From assembly GCA_945861225.1 (NCBI GenBank), contig CAMATU010000012.1, positions 1 through 38,258 on the forward strand: a stretch of 38,258 nucleotides of DNA, read 5' to 3'. Below are positions 19,798 to 30,801 of this stretch, piece after piece. Positions within the stretch are counted from its first letter, which is position 1; the number at the start of each line of letters is the position of its first letter. The notes below the pieces were generated by a model that saw nothing but the letters and a program-made list of their open reading frames with translations, ran no database searches and was not told the origin of the DNA. This DNA comes from Klebsiella pneumoniae (lineage in GTDB: Bacteria > Pseudomonadota > Gammaproteobacteria > Ga0077536). The position numbers were made by a program, and so were the translations under genes.

Positions 19798-20670
19798 CTA
19801 GTGGCGCTGGACGATGAGTTGACTGTCAGGTGCTGCGGGGGCACTGAGTGCGACCGGCGGCTGCGCGGTTTTGTGGTCTGCCAGCCATTTCTGAAACTCC
19901 GGCAGCGGCACTGCGCGGATCACAATCGGCATAAAGCCATGGTCTTTGCCGCACAGTTCGGCACATTGCCCACGATAGACGCCGGCTTCCTGAATCGTGG
20001 CCCACGACTCGTTGATATAACCTGGTACCGCATCGCGCTTCCAACCCAGGTCGGGCACCCACCACGCATGGATAACATCACCGGCGGTGGTCAGGAAGCG
20101 AATCTTTTGGTTCACCGGCACCACGATTTCGTTATCCACTTCCAACAAATAATTCTCAACCGTTGCAGGGTCAACGCCAGAGTGGAGTTGGCGCGCGACA
20201 TTGCTGGTTTGGGCGAGGGTACTGAAGACCTCTACACCTTCATTGATGTATTCGTAATGCCATTTCCACTGGTATCCGGTGACCTTGATCGTAAGATCGG
20301 AGTCGCTGACATCCTCCATCATGATCAGCGCTTTGGTAGCTGGTACGGCCATCGCAATCAAAATAACGAAAGGGACTACTGTCCACAGAACTTCAACGGT
20401 GGTGCTTTCGTGCCATTGGGCGGCGACTGCACCCTGTGACTTCCGAAATTTGAAGATGGAATAGAAAATCGCACCGAACACCACGATGCCGATTGCGACG
20501 CACACCCACAGTATCAGCATGTGTAAGTCGTAGACGATATTGCTGTAGGGGGTGACACCGCGTGGTAGATTCAGCTGATCCCACGCGGCGTTGGCGAACC
20601 CTGGTAGCAGCAACAAGAGCGACGCGCATACCGCGCGCAGGCCACCAGGTTTTGAAATCGGTCTCATCAT
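19798..20670 (-). CDS. coxB: cytochrome c oxidase subunit II
   Basis: 290 aa. A signal peptide (AVCASLLLLLPGFANA) is followed by two spans and the periplasmic cupredoxin domain. The CuA site is complete: VIHAWWVPDLG for the first His, and CAELCGKDHGFM for two Cys, Glu, His and Met. There is no fused cytochrome c domain. It accepts electrons from cytochrome c. The ATG at 20670 has GGGGAG 8 bp upstream; an in-frame TTG at 20688 is less likely. It is first gene of the operon. The 169 bp upstream show no promoter I can call with confidence. Confidence 0.97.
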   Translation of the reverse strand: MMRPISKPGGLRAVCASLLLLLPGFANAAWDQLNLPRGVTPYSNIVYDLHMLILWVCVAIGIVVFGAIFYSIFKFRKSQGAVAAQWHESTTVEVLWTVVPFVILIAMAVPATKALIMMEDVSDSDLTIKVTGYQWKWHYEYINEGVEVFSTLAQTSNVARQLHSGVDPATVENYLLEVDNEIVVPVNQKIRFLTTAGDVIHAWWVPDLGWKRDAVPGYINESWATIQEAGVYRGQCAELCGKDHGFMPIVIRAVPLPEFQKWLADHKTAQPPVALSAPAAPDSQLIVQRH

Positions 20671-20839
20671 GCTATTGGCTCCCCACAAGCGTTCGAAGGT
20701 GCAAAAACGTATTCATGTTCGCCTGAACTCGGCACCGCAATGCGTGGCACGAATGCGTCGATCATCACTCTCGGCGCCAAATAGTGGCCGGTGATTTCAA
20801 TCAGAGCGCGGTCTGGGCGAAGGTCAATCCGGGGGCATT

Positions 20840-21316
20840 CTAGCGGGTTTTGTGGATGGCGTTAATCAAAGATCGCGCTAATTCTGTGCGCTCCCCATCC
20901 GTGAGGAATTGCCCTAGGCAAACTTCGCGGCCGTGCGAAGTCACGCATAGGCGGCTGGGATACCAATTATAAGGCGCGCCTCGGAGTTCAATTCTGACCC
21001 AATAGCGGTCGAAGCGATGGGTTTCAGTCGGTTGGCTTCGACCTTTTTCTATGATCAATTGTGACTCTTGCAGCCGCACGACTTCGCGCCATTCGCCGCT
21101 TGATAAAACGTAGTAGAACGCAGTCCACAGCAGCGCAATTTCAAGGCCGGCGAACGGCAGCACCAGCGGCGCGCCATAGGCTAGGAAGAATAGGCCACTG
21201 CTCGCCGGGAGGAGACTGAGAAGCGTTAACCAACGCTTCGCCTGCTGCCAAGTCAGCGCGCGATGCGGGCGAATTATCCAAGTGGTTGGCGCGTGCTCGT
21301 TGGGCAAAACTTCCAT
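20840..21316 (-). CDS. DUF2244 membrane protein
   Basis: 158 aa. Two hydrophobic spans (LLSLLPASSGLFFLAYGAPL, then VLPFAGLEIALLWTAFYYVL) are followed by a soluble domain with the family-like EWREVVRLQESQLIIEKG and FDRYWVRIEL segments. DUF2244 proteins are often encoded near cytochrome oxidase genes; function unknown. The start is uncertain: ATG at 21316 is 13 bp after the bioD stop, whereas a TTG at 21352 would overlap bioD by 23 bp. Confidence 0.82.
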   Translation of the reverse strand: MEVLPNEHAPTTWIIRPHRALTWQQAKRWLTLLSLLPASSGLFFLAYGAPLVLPFAGLEIALLWTAFYYVLSSGEWREVVRLQESQLIIEKGRSQPTETHRFDRYWVRIELRGAPYNWYPSRLCVTSHGREVCLGQFLTDGERTELARSLINAIHKTR

Positions 21317-21329
21317 CCTTGCGCTGCCC

Positions 21330-22001
21330 TCAGCTTTCGAGCGCGTGCGCAACAGCGGCTAGCTGGCCGGCCATAAATTCGGAGGTTGGCGTACCAGACC
21401 AGGGAATACGTGCGAGTAGCGGCGCCTCAATACGCGTCGCCAAACTGGCGATGGTCTCTTCTACATAAGAATATTCTGGGTCGATCACATTGGCGATCCA
21501 GCCAAACAAGGGGCAGCGATCGTGCGCAATTGCCGCGACAGTTAACAGTGTGTGGTTGATGGCGCCTAGGCGAATCCCCACGACCAGAATTACCGGCAGT
21601 GACCAGCTTTGTGGCAGCGCGGCCTGCATCAATTCCTCACTAAAAGGAACCCGCCACCCGCCTACGCCTTCCACCAGAACGACCTCCGCGGCTGCGCTCA
21701 AGGTGCGAAACCCGGCCGTTAGCTGCGGCCAGGTAATCACGCGCTTCTCCAGATTAGCCGCAATATTCGGCGCGACGGGTGCTTTGAATAGATAGGGATT
21801 GACGGCGTTCGGGGGCAGTCCGGCCATGGAACTTGCGTGGAGTGCGACCACATCTTCGTTGCGACCATCCAGCGCAACACCGGCGGCGACCGGCTTCATG
21901 CCTGCGGCGCGGGTGCCTCGCGCTCGTAGTGCGAGCAAAAGTCCACAGGTTACTGCGGTCTTGCCCACCCCTGTATCGGTGCCGGAAATGAAGCAGTTCA
22001 T
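21330..22001 (-). CDS. bioD: dethiobiotin synthetase
   Basis: 223 aa. The P-loop is GTDTGVGKT at 7-15, and VLVEGVGGWRVPF is the second conserved loop. It closes the ureido ring of dethiobiotin from DAPA, CO2 and ATP. Its start overlaps the bioC stop by 4 bp; it is the last gene of the biotin operon. Confidence 0.96.
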   Translation of the reverse strand: MNCFISGTDTGVGKTAVTCGLLLALRARGTRAAGMKPVAAGVALDGRNEDVVALHASSMAGLPPNAVNPYLFKAPVAPNIAANLEKRVITWPQLTAGFRTLSAAAEVVLVEGVGGWRVPFSEELMQAALPQSWSLPVILVVGIRLGAINHTLLTVAAIAHDRCPLFGWIANVIDPEYSYVEETIASLATRIEAPLLARIPWSGTPTSEFMAGQLAAVAHALES

Positions 22002-22882
22002 GAGACCCGCTTGCTCAGATTCTTGAATGGGAAGGTAGCGACAGTACTGCCGTCCTGCGGACGAGTTTCAGCTAGCGGCGCCCAGGCATGCCCGAAAACA
22101 ATTTCATAAGTCGCCGGTAGCAGCCCGTGTTGGCGAAAGCGCTCGTAAGCCGCTCCTAACGCCGCGAATGTTGCGTGCGCTGATAAACCCCGCTTGCGCT
22201 GCTGATGACTATTGGTTCCACCGCTCGCCTTTAGGTCGCGTAGCAAGCCGGCAATCTCCGAGTAAGTTAGGACCAGATTCTCCCGATCAAGTATCGGCGA
22301 CGATAAGCCACTGTTGACCAGTGCATCGCCGATGTCATGCATATCGAGAAATATATGGACGTGCGGGTCTTCATCGAGCGCGGACCAAGCTGCCCGCAAT
22401 TCCTGCAAGGTGGAAGGACCCAGCGTGGAGAAGAGCAGCAACCCGCCAGGGCGCAACACCCGGCGGCATTCTTTAAAAACTGGCAACAACTCGCCGCACC
22501 AATGCAACGCCAAATTGGAGAAAATTAAGTCAATTGAGCGATCCGCGAGACCGCTTTGCGCCGCGTCCGCACACAGTAATTGGGTGTGTGAGAACCACCG
22601 CTTGCTGTGCTTACGCGCACGCGCCAACAGTGCCTGCGCGGGGTCCAGTAAGAACAGCTGCGCGCGACGATAGCGCGCTTCCAACAAGCGTGCGCAATAA
22701 CCGGTGCCAGCCCCAAGATCGAGAATGCGTGTGGGTTCGATTTGCATGAACTGCAAACGGGCGACCAGCCGCTCGCCAACTTCGCGCTGGAGGACGGCGG
22801 ATTCGTCATAGGTTGCTGCGGCCCTGTTGAATGCGCGGCGTACGGCTGAAGAATCTAATTGCGCATCGAATTTGTCAGGCAT
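21998..22882 (-). CDS. bioC: malonyl-ACP O-methyltransferase
   Basis: 294 aa, class I SAM methyltransferase. N-terminal VRRAFNRAAATYDESAVLQ (14-32) is the BioC signature, motif I ILDLGAGTGY is at 53-62, and DLIFSNLALHWC with VLRPGGLLLFSTLG completes the domain. It methylates the malonyl carboxyl so that fatty-acid enzymes can build the pimeloyl chain. It begins 1 bp after the bioF stop. The esterase that removes the methyl group (bioH or equivalent) is not in this operon. Confidence 0.95.
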   Translation of the reverse strand: MPDKFDAQLDSSAVRRAFNRAAATYDESAVLQREVGERLVARLQFMQIEPTRILDLGAGTGYCARLLEARYRRAQLFLLDPAQALLARARKHSKRWFSHTQLLCADAAQSGLADRSIDLIFSNLALHWCGELLPVFKECRRVLRPGGLLLFSTLGPSTLQELRAAWSALDEDPHVHIFLDMHDIGDALVNSGLSSPILDRENLVLTYSEIAGLLRDLKASGGTNSHQQRKRGLSAHATFAALGAAYERFRQHGLLPATYEIVFGHAWAPLAETRPQDGSTVATFPFKNLSKRVS

Positions 22883-22883
22883 T

Positions 22884-24056
22884 TCACACGAGGGGCCGGA
22901 ATTGATCGCGATAACCTGCTAAACCTTCTACCAGGCGATCAAGATGTTGCTGCTGGTGCGCGGCGCTGATGCAGATTCTTAGACGCGCCGTGTCTTTGGG
23001 CACCGTCGGCGGTCGAATGGCGCGCACATAAAGTCCTTTTTCACGCAGTCCTGCAGCCACTCGTAGCGCTGTCGCCCCGTCACCTATAAGCAGGATCTGA
23101 ATCGGGCCTTCGCCGCGTGGGACGGGTATTCCGGTAGCGTTAAGCGCTGCGCGGAAATATCTGAGGTTGCTAAAAAGCCGTTCACGAAATGAAGCGTCTT
23201 CGGTGACTAAACGCAGCGCCCGGGATGTTGCATATGACATCGCGGGAGACGGCGCGGTGTCATAGATGAAAGTACGTGCATTCTGTAGCAAGCTTTCAAT
23301 CAACACCGCCGGCCCCAGCACTGCCGCGCCGACCGTACCAAGTGCTTTGCCGAAGGTAACCACTAGCAAAGGGACGTCGGCTTCTTGCAATTTAAAATGC
23401 GCGACGGTGCCTGCGCCACCCCCAAACACCCCAAACCCGTGTGCATCATCACACACCACGATCGCCTCATGGCGCTTGGCGAGCGCCGCGATTGTCGGGA
23501 GCGGTGCGAAATCACCGTCCATGCTAAACAGCCCATCGGTCACCACCCATGTGCGAGTGGGCGCGGTGGCAACCAGCGCGGCTTCGAGTTCAAGCATATC
23601 GCCGTGGGCGTAGCGCACATTTTCTGCTTTGGAGAGCCGTACGCCGTCAATCAGCGACGCATGGTTGAGTTGGTCTGAAAGTACTTGCTCGTCGCTCGCC
23701 ACTAGACCCGACAGAACGCCGAGATTAGCCATGTAGCCGGACGAGAAGATTAGTGCGCGTTCTCGTTTTGTGACTCGTGCTAGGCCTTCGGCCAATTCCT
23801 GATGGGCTTCGCTATAACCCGACAGTAGTGCTGCCGCACCCGCGCCTACACCGTAACGGTGTGCACCTTCCTGTAGCGCATCTATCAGGACGGGGTGATT
23901 TGCCAAGCCGAGATAATCGTTGCTACAGAAATTCAGGAGACGCCGATTATCGATGTCGATTTCGACGCCTTGCGGGGCTTGGTTGGTTTCCAGCGAACGG
24001 GTTCTATTTTCTCGCGCTATAGCAGCCAAGGATTCCGCGAAACGCGCGAACAACAC
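22884..24056 (-). CDS. bioF: 8-amino-7-oxononanoate synthase
   Basis: 390 aa, alpha-oxoamine synthase family, PLP-dependent. The PLP lysine is Lys237 in VTFGKALGTVG, the cofactor-binding DDAHGFG is at 203-209, and His132 (LNHASLIDG) stacks on the ring. It condenses pimeloyl thioester with alanine. The start is GTG, 6 bp after the bioB stop, with no strong ribosome site, so coupling to bioB translation is likely. Confidence 0.96.
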   Translation of the reverse strand: MLFARFAESLAAIARENRTRSLETNQAPQGVEIDIDNRRLLNFCSNDYLGLANHPVLIDALQEGAHRYGVGAGAAALLSGYSEAHQELAEGLARVTKRERALIFSSGYMANLGVLSGLVASDEQVLSDQLNHASLIDGVRLSKAENVRYAHGDMLELEAALVATAPTRTWVVTDGLFSMDGDFAPLPTIAALAKRHEAIVVCDDAHGFGVFGGGAGTVAHFKLQEADVPLLVVTFGKALGTVGAAVLGPAVLIESLLQNARTFIYDTAPSPAMSYATSRALRLVTEDASFRERLFSNLRYFRAALNATGIPVPRGEGPIQILLIGDGATALRVAAGLREKGLYVRAIRPPTVPKDTARLRICISAAHQQQHLDRLVEGLAGYRDQFRPLV

Positions 24057-24062
24057 GAAGGG

Positions 24063-25067
24063 TTACTCGTGCGCAACGGTCGAGGTTGAGAGCCCGAGCT
24101 TGGCAAATAACTGGCGATCTTCGACTGTCAGTGGGTTGTCTGTCGTTAACAGCTGCTCGCCGTAAAACACGGAATTCGCGCCCGCAAAGAAACATAGCGC
24201 CTGCGTCTCATCACTCATTTCGCGCCGCCCCGCAGACAAACGCACATAGGCCTTCGGTAGCATCACGCGCGCTGCTGCGATGGTGCGCACCATCTCAAGG
24301 CTATCGATCGCGGGCGCATCGGCAAGCGGAGTTCCTTTAACGCGCACGAGCATGTTGATAGGAACGCTTTCTGGCTGAACGGGCAGATTGGCGAGAGTGC
24401 ATAACAGGCTTGCGCGATCGTCTAGCGACTCTCCCATACCGATAATGCCGCCGCAGCATACGTTGATGCCTGCGTCACGCACGGCTTCGAGGGTGTCTAA
24501 TCGATCCTGATAAGTACGGGTCGAGATGATGTTGCCGTAGAATTCAGGTGAGGTGTCGAGATTGTGATTGTAGTAATCGAGCCCAGCATTTTTGAGTTTT
24601 GCTGCATGATGAGGCTGCAGCATACCTAGGGTGACACAGGATTCTAAGCCTAAATCCTTGACCGCCTGGATGAGTGGCAGGACCCTTTCCAGGTCCCTGT
24701 CCTTGGGTGCGCGCCAGGCAGCGCCCATGCAAAATCGGGTCGCGCCAGCTTTCTTGGCATTTTGTGCGGCCAATCTGACAGTTTCGACGTCGAGCAAATC
24801 GCCCGCTGATACGTTCGTTTCGTAGCGGGCGCTTTGCGGGCAGTAGGCGCAGTCTTCCGAACAGCCACCGGTTTTGATGTTTAGAAGGGTGCTGAGTTGG
24901 ACTTGGTTCGGGTCGAAATTTGCGCGATGGGTGGTTTGCGCGCGGTACAAAAGATCCATTAACGGCTGACTTAGAAGCTTGCTGGCTTCATCGGTGGACC
25001 AGCGCTGCGGATTAGTACGAACTTGGGCGTGATGCTGATAATCTTCGTCAATCGAAACCACGGACAT
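24063..25067 (-). CDS. bioB: biotin synthase
   Basis: 334 aa, radical SAM. The cluster motif is C69-EDC73-AYC76, and [13 protein letters not shown] and GGIIGMGES are diagnostic of BioB. It inserts sulfur into dethiobiotin using 4Fe-4S and 2Fe-2S clusters. The ATG has CAGGAG upstream. It heads the bioB-F-C-D operon and diverges from comF over only 46 bp. I saw no clear BirA operator palindrome in that gap. Confidence 0.97.
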   Translation of the reverse strand: MSVVSIDEDYQHHAQVRTNPQRWSTDEASKLLSQPLMDLLYRAQTTHRANFDPNQVQLSTLLNIKTGGCSEDCAYCPQSARYETNVSAGDLLDVETVRLAAQNAKKAGATRFCMGAAWRAPKDRDLERVLPLIQAVKDLGLESCVTLGMLQPHHAAKLKNAGLDYYNHNLDTSPEFYGNIISTRTYQDRLDTLEAVRDAGINVCCGGIIGMGESLDDRASLLCTLANLPVQPESVPINMLVRVKGTPLADAPAIDSLEMVRTIAAARVMLPKAYVRLSAGRREMSDETQALCFFAGANSVFYGEQLLTTDNPLTVEDRQLFAKLGLSTSTVAHE

Positions 25068-25113
25068 TGGGTTACTCCTGAAATTATTCGCGAAGTGACA
25101 AGGAAGTCACGAT

Positions 25114-25809
25114 ATGCCGTTACTTAGTTCGCTGCCGTCAAGGTTAGCGCAAGCCATTTACCTTAACAACTGGGCTTTATTTCTGCGAACGTTAAGGGTC
25201 TCTTCGAGCACTCATCGCTGTCGATTGTGCTTAGCGACAGATGCCCTCTCCGCCATTTGCGCCGCTTGCTCGGCTGACTTGCCCTGGCTTTCTGGTGCTA
25301 AGCAACAACGAGAGCTTATAGGTGGCTCGCTGCGGGGCGCGTTCTCTTACGAGAGTCCCATAAACTTAATGATCATTGGTGCGAAATATCGTCGTGAGGT
25401 GGGTCTGTCCGCTCTGTTAGGGCACTTACTGGCGTCCCATATACACACTACGAATATAGACGCGGACCTTCTGGTTCCCATTCCAATGCCGTGGCCGCGC
25501 CTCCTTTTGCGCGGCCACAATCACGTGGTGCCGATGGCCCAGGCAGCAAGCTCAGTACTTGGCGTTCCGCTAAATACTCAGTTGCTCGTTCGCAAAGGAT
25601 GGCAACGGCCGCAGAAAGGACTTAGTCGCAAGGCGCGCCTTCAGAACTTGGCGCAGGCGTTTCAACTTAACGGAGATGTGGGTGGGCGCGCGGTGATGCT
25701 AATCGATGATGTTTCAACCACTGGGGCAACCATCGAAACCGCTGCAAAGGTCCTGCTTGCGGGCGGCGCGCGAAAAGTTGATGCGTTGGTAGTCGCATTG
25801 CGATCGTGA
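25114..25809 (+). CDS. ComF-family phosphoribosyltransferase-like protein
   Basis: 231 aa. An N-terminal four-Cys zinc module (C36, C39, C49, C52) is followed by a type I phosphoribosyltransferase domain with the PRPP loop VMLIDDVSTTGAT (194-206). ComF proteins are linked to DNA uptake and recombination in competent bacteria; many species keep it without known competence. AAGGAAG precedes the ATG. It stands alone, divergent from bioB, a common bioB/comF arrangement in gammaproteobacteria. It ends before the inverted-repeat element at 25828-25996. Confidence 0.9.
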   Translation: MPLLSSLPSRLAQAIYLNNWALFLRTLRVSSSTHRCRLCLATDALSAICAACSADLPWLSGAKQQRELIGGSLRGAFSYESPINLMIIGAKYRREVGLSALLGHLLASHIHTTNIDADLLVPIPMPWPRLLLRGHNHVVPMAQAASSVLGVPLNTQLLVRKGWQRPQKGLSRKARLQNLAQAFQLNGDVGGRAVMLIDDVSTTGATIETAAKVLLAGGARKVDALVVALRS

Positions 25810-25827
25810 AGAATTCCTTCAACAATC

Positions 25828-25996
25828 TCTAGCAGCCAGTCGGACTTAGGTGTTCGTCGCGAGGCGAGTGGGAAAGCGCGAACAATTTTGCGTGATTTTG
25901 AGGCGCAAAGTGGTGCTATGTAACGAAAATTCGCGAAGACATTGGACCGCCTTAACACCGCCGCAGTGGGACAGTCCTAAGTCCGCGGCTGCTAGA
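25828..25996. repeat. dispersed inverted-repeat element (MITE-like), complete copy
   Basis: Ends are inverted repeats: 25828-25850 and 25976-25996 pair over 10 + 10 bp with a small internal bulge. Nested pairings lie inside: TGTTCG 25851-25856 with CGAACA 25879-25884, and TTTGCG 25887-25892 with CGCAAA 25904-25909; TTCGCGAA sits at 25930. Bases 25958-25995, read as reverse complement, match 38217-38254 at 33 of 38 positions, so this is a repeated sequence. It fills the 189-bp gap between convergent comF and gyrB. It could be a non-autonomous mobile element or a structured RNA or terminator unit. Confidence 0.75.
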
Positions 25997-25998
25997 GT

Positions 25999-28422
<2,424 letters not shown>

Positions 28423-29511
28423 TTAATGAAGCGTATTCACAGAACCTTGTTTCACGTGAAACGTACCGGCGGTTTCAAGTTGGGAGTTCTTCGTGGCGTG
28501 ATTATTGATGGAGGTTATAAAAACCTGGCTGTTGGTGCTGTTCATCATCTGGAGGACTAGAGAACTCATCGAATCGTCGAGTTCCGCCGCAAAATCATCA
28601 ACCAGCATAATTGGCCTAACACCAATTGCCTGAAAAACGTATTTGGATAGCGCGGCGACAATTGAGATGACGATTGCTTTTATTTGCCCTCTGGAGGCGG
28701 TTCTTGCGACGCCGCTGCCGCCAACTTGAATCTCTATTTCGGCTTTGTGAGGTCCAATTAGGGTTATTCCAGAGGCGGCTTCCTGCGACACATTCAAAGC
28801 GAGCGCGTCTTTTAAAGTGATGCCTTCTTTCCACCCTTGTCGGTACTTCAGTCGGATCTGGCCCAAGATCTCCTCCATTTCATGTCCGGATTTGAATTGC
28901 TGATTGAGTGCGTCTACACAACGCGTTCTGGCAACACTAATTTCCTCCCCATGCCGAGCCAATTCTTCTCCCCAAAATCCCAATTGGTTCGCCCTAGCGT
29001 TTAATTTCAGGAGTCGATTACGCTGAGCAAGCGCGTATACGTAATTTCGGGAGTTCCTTAGAAAATCTTGTTCCACGTGAAACGTCGCTCGATCAAGCAG
29101 AGAACGTCGCAGCCTAGGGCCGCCATCTACGATCCCAAAACTGTTCGGTTCGACGATCAAAAGCGGAAAGGCCTTTGCCAGTGCAGAAGCACTCGTAACC
29201 ATTTTTTCATTTACTTCGATATTCGTAGACAGGCGCTCTTTCTGCACTTTAAAACTTTGCTCAGCACCTATTTGCTTATCTTGAAAATAAACATCACCTC
29301 TAACTCCAAATTGCAGTTCTCCTTGCGTGACTAAATCTGGAAAGCGACTTGGCCTAAAAGATTTACCCGAATGAAGTATATGAATGGCTTCAAGTAATGT
29401 GGTCTTCCCACTTCCGTTAGCTCCCCAAATCAGATTAATACCTTCTGATGGAGAGATGTCTAACAATCTAATTTTTCGTAAATTGTAGGCTCGCAGACGA
29501 GAAATTCTCAT
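28423..29511 (-). CDS. recF: DNA replication and repair protein RecF
   Basis: 362 aa, SMC-like ATPase. The Walker A is GANGSGKTTLLE (near 30-41), the signature region is RTASRGQIKAIVISI, and the Walker B is MLVDDFAAELDD. It loads RecA at gaps with RecO and RecR. The gene carries two parS-like sites within its coding sequence (28448-28463 and 29069-29084). It is 33 bp downstream of dnaN. Confidence 0.97.
   Translation of the reverse strand: MRISRLRAYNLRKIRLLDISPSEGINLIWGANGSGKTTLLEAIHILHSGKSFRPSRFPDLVTQGELQFGVRGDVYFQDKQIGAEQSFKVQKERLSTNIEVNEKMVTSASALAKAFPLLIVEPNSFGIVDGGPRLRRSLLDRATFHVEQDFLRNSRNYVYALAQRNRLLKLNARANQLGFWGEELARHGEEISVARTRCVDALNQQFKSGHEMEEILGQIRLKYRQGWKEGITLKDALALNVSQEAASGITLIGPHKAEIEIQVGGSGVARTASRGQIKAIVISIVAALSKYVFQAIGVRPIMLVDDFAAELDDSMSSLVLQMMNSTNSQVFITSINNHATKNSQLETAGTFHVKQGSVNTLH
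28448..28463. promoter_or_regulatory. parS-like centromere site 1
   Basis: TGTTTCACGTGAAACG matches the ParB-binding consensus TGTTNCACGTGAAACA at all but the last base. It lies in the 3' end of recF. Confidence 0.85.
29069..29084. promoter_or_regulatory. parS-like centromere site 2
   Basis: TGTTCCACGTGAAACG, again 15 of 16 matches to the parS consensus, inside recF and 621 bp from site 1. Two such sites this close to the origin are typical of chromosomal ParABS systems; parA and parB are not in the window. Confidence 0.85.
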
Positions 29512-29544
29512 TCGTTAATTTCGTCACCACTATTGTTAACCAGC

Positions 29545-30645
29545 CTACAATCGCATCGGCATTACGACATATCTTCCTGGTGCCTCGTCGGGCGCTTGCA
29601 TTAAACAACTACTATTCGAGTCGGAAAGTATTATTTGGATATTCTCTGTTTGAAGAACATTAAGTACATCAAGGAGATATGAGACATTAAAGCCTATTTC
29701 TAGATTTTCTCCGTCATAATCAACTTCTATTTCTTCCTCAGCCTCTTCCTGTTCAGGGTTGTGCGCAGAAGTCTTCAGAACCTGCTTGCTGAAATTTAGC
29801 CGAACACCTCTGAATTTCTCATTCGACAAAATAGAGGTTCGTTGTAACGCGGCTTTTAAAAGTTCCCGATTAGCCACAACCAATTTGTTACCACCTTTCG
29901 GTAGTACCCGCTCATAGTCTGGAAACTTACCGTCAACCAATTTAATTGTAAGAGATTGGGTTGCAGTGGAAATTCTTAGTACATTCGAAAAAACACTAAT
30001 AGTGATAGGTTCTGAAGAATTGTTCGCCAGTCGCTGTATTTCAGCGACTCCTTTGCGCGGAATTATCAATTGCCTTAGATCGCCCATCTCCAATGAAATT
30101 AAACGTTCACTCAACGCTAGGCGGTGGCCATCTGTTGCTACTGTTTTTATTGAGGTACTAGTGACCTCTAATAAGAGCCCATTGAGGTAGTACCGAACAT
30201 CTTGATGGGCCATCGCAAATTGGGTACTCGATATCAAATCCTGAAGCACATTGGCTTCTAGTTTGAAAGAAAATTCCTCTGTAGAAATACCTACTAGTGG
30301 AAATTCATTTGGCGGTAAGGTCGAAAGTACAAACTTACTTCGACCTGACTGAATCCTAATTTTCTTATCTTTTTCTTCGATTGAAATAAGAGAAAGTGCG
30401 GGAAGGGAGCGGCAAATGTCCAATAATTTCCTACCAGGAACGGTCAATGTTCCCGCTCGACCTATCTTCGCAGCCACTCTAGCTACTGCCTCAACTTCCA
30501 TATCTGTAGCAGTTACGGTGATTTCGTCATTTTCCGCTGCCAACAACACATTGCTCAGTATCGGAAGGGTTTGTCGTCTCTCAACTACGTTCGCTACAGC
30601 CTGTAAAGCCGACAAAAGAGTTTCTCTTTCAATACTAATCTTCAT
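29545..30645 (-). CDS. dnaN: DNA polymerase III beta subunit (sliding clamp)
   Basis: 366 aa with the three-domain clamp architecture; typical segments are ERRQTLPILSNVLL near the start, ATDGHRLA in the middle and the C-terminal YVVMPMRL. It forms the dimeric ring that tethers polymerase III. It follows dnaA across a 156-bp AT-rich gap that is a candidate origin. Confidence 0.98.
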   Translation of the reverse strand: MKISIERETLLSALQAVANVVERRQTLPILSNVLLAAENDEITVTATDMEVEAVARVAAKIGRAGTLTVPGRKLLDICRSLPALSLISIEEKDKKIRIQSGRSKFVLSTLPPNEFPLVGISTEEFSFKLEANVLQDLISSTQFAMAHQDVRYYLNGLLLEVTSTSIKTVATDGHRLALSERLISLEMGDLRQLIIPRKGVAEIQRLANNSSEPITISVFSNVLRISTATQSLTIKLVDGKFPDYERVLPKGGNKLVVANRELLKAALQRTSILSNEKFRGVRLNFSKQVLKTSAHNPEQEEAEEEIEVDYDGENLEIGFNVSYLLDVLNVLQTENIQIILSDSNSSCLMQAPDEAPGRYVVMPMRL

Positions 30646-30801
30646 CTTAATATCATTAATCTGTTGTATTAATTAATCTATCTAGTAAGTCTTTTAATTC
30701 AATTATTATTTTATTATACAAGGGGTTATGTTAATTTATTCCACTAGTAACTCTTCTTAAAATAGTCTTGAATCCTGTGGATAAATTAAAAACCCAAGTG
30801 T
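30646..30801. other. candidate oriC: AT-rich dnaA-dnaN intergenic region
   Basis: 156 bp, strongly AT-rich (about 30646-30722 is almost entirely A/T, as expected of a DNA-unwinding element), with a perfect DnaA box TGTGGATAA at 30776-30784. TTATACAAG near 30714 is a weak additional match. Gene orientation switches nearby, at dnaA/rpmH. The rival candidate is the rpmH-dnaA gap, which has one perfect box but is less AT-rich. Confidence 0.5.
30776..30784 (-). promoter_or_regulatory. DnaA box (TTATCCACA on the minus strand)
   Basis: Exact match to the high-affinity consensus TTATNCACA, next to the AT-rich stretch between dnaA and dnaN. Confidence 0.85.

Noticed and set aside
25068..25113. BirA operator in the bioB-comF gap
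   Set aside because: No TTGTAAACC / GGTTTACAA-type palindrome can be seen in these 46 bases.
25662..25958. Minus-strand open frame of 98 codons across the comF end and the inverted-repeat element
   Set aside because: Half of it is antisense to comF and the rest is the repeat element, whose second copy shows it is a repeat, not a gene.
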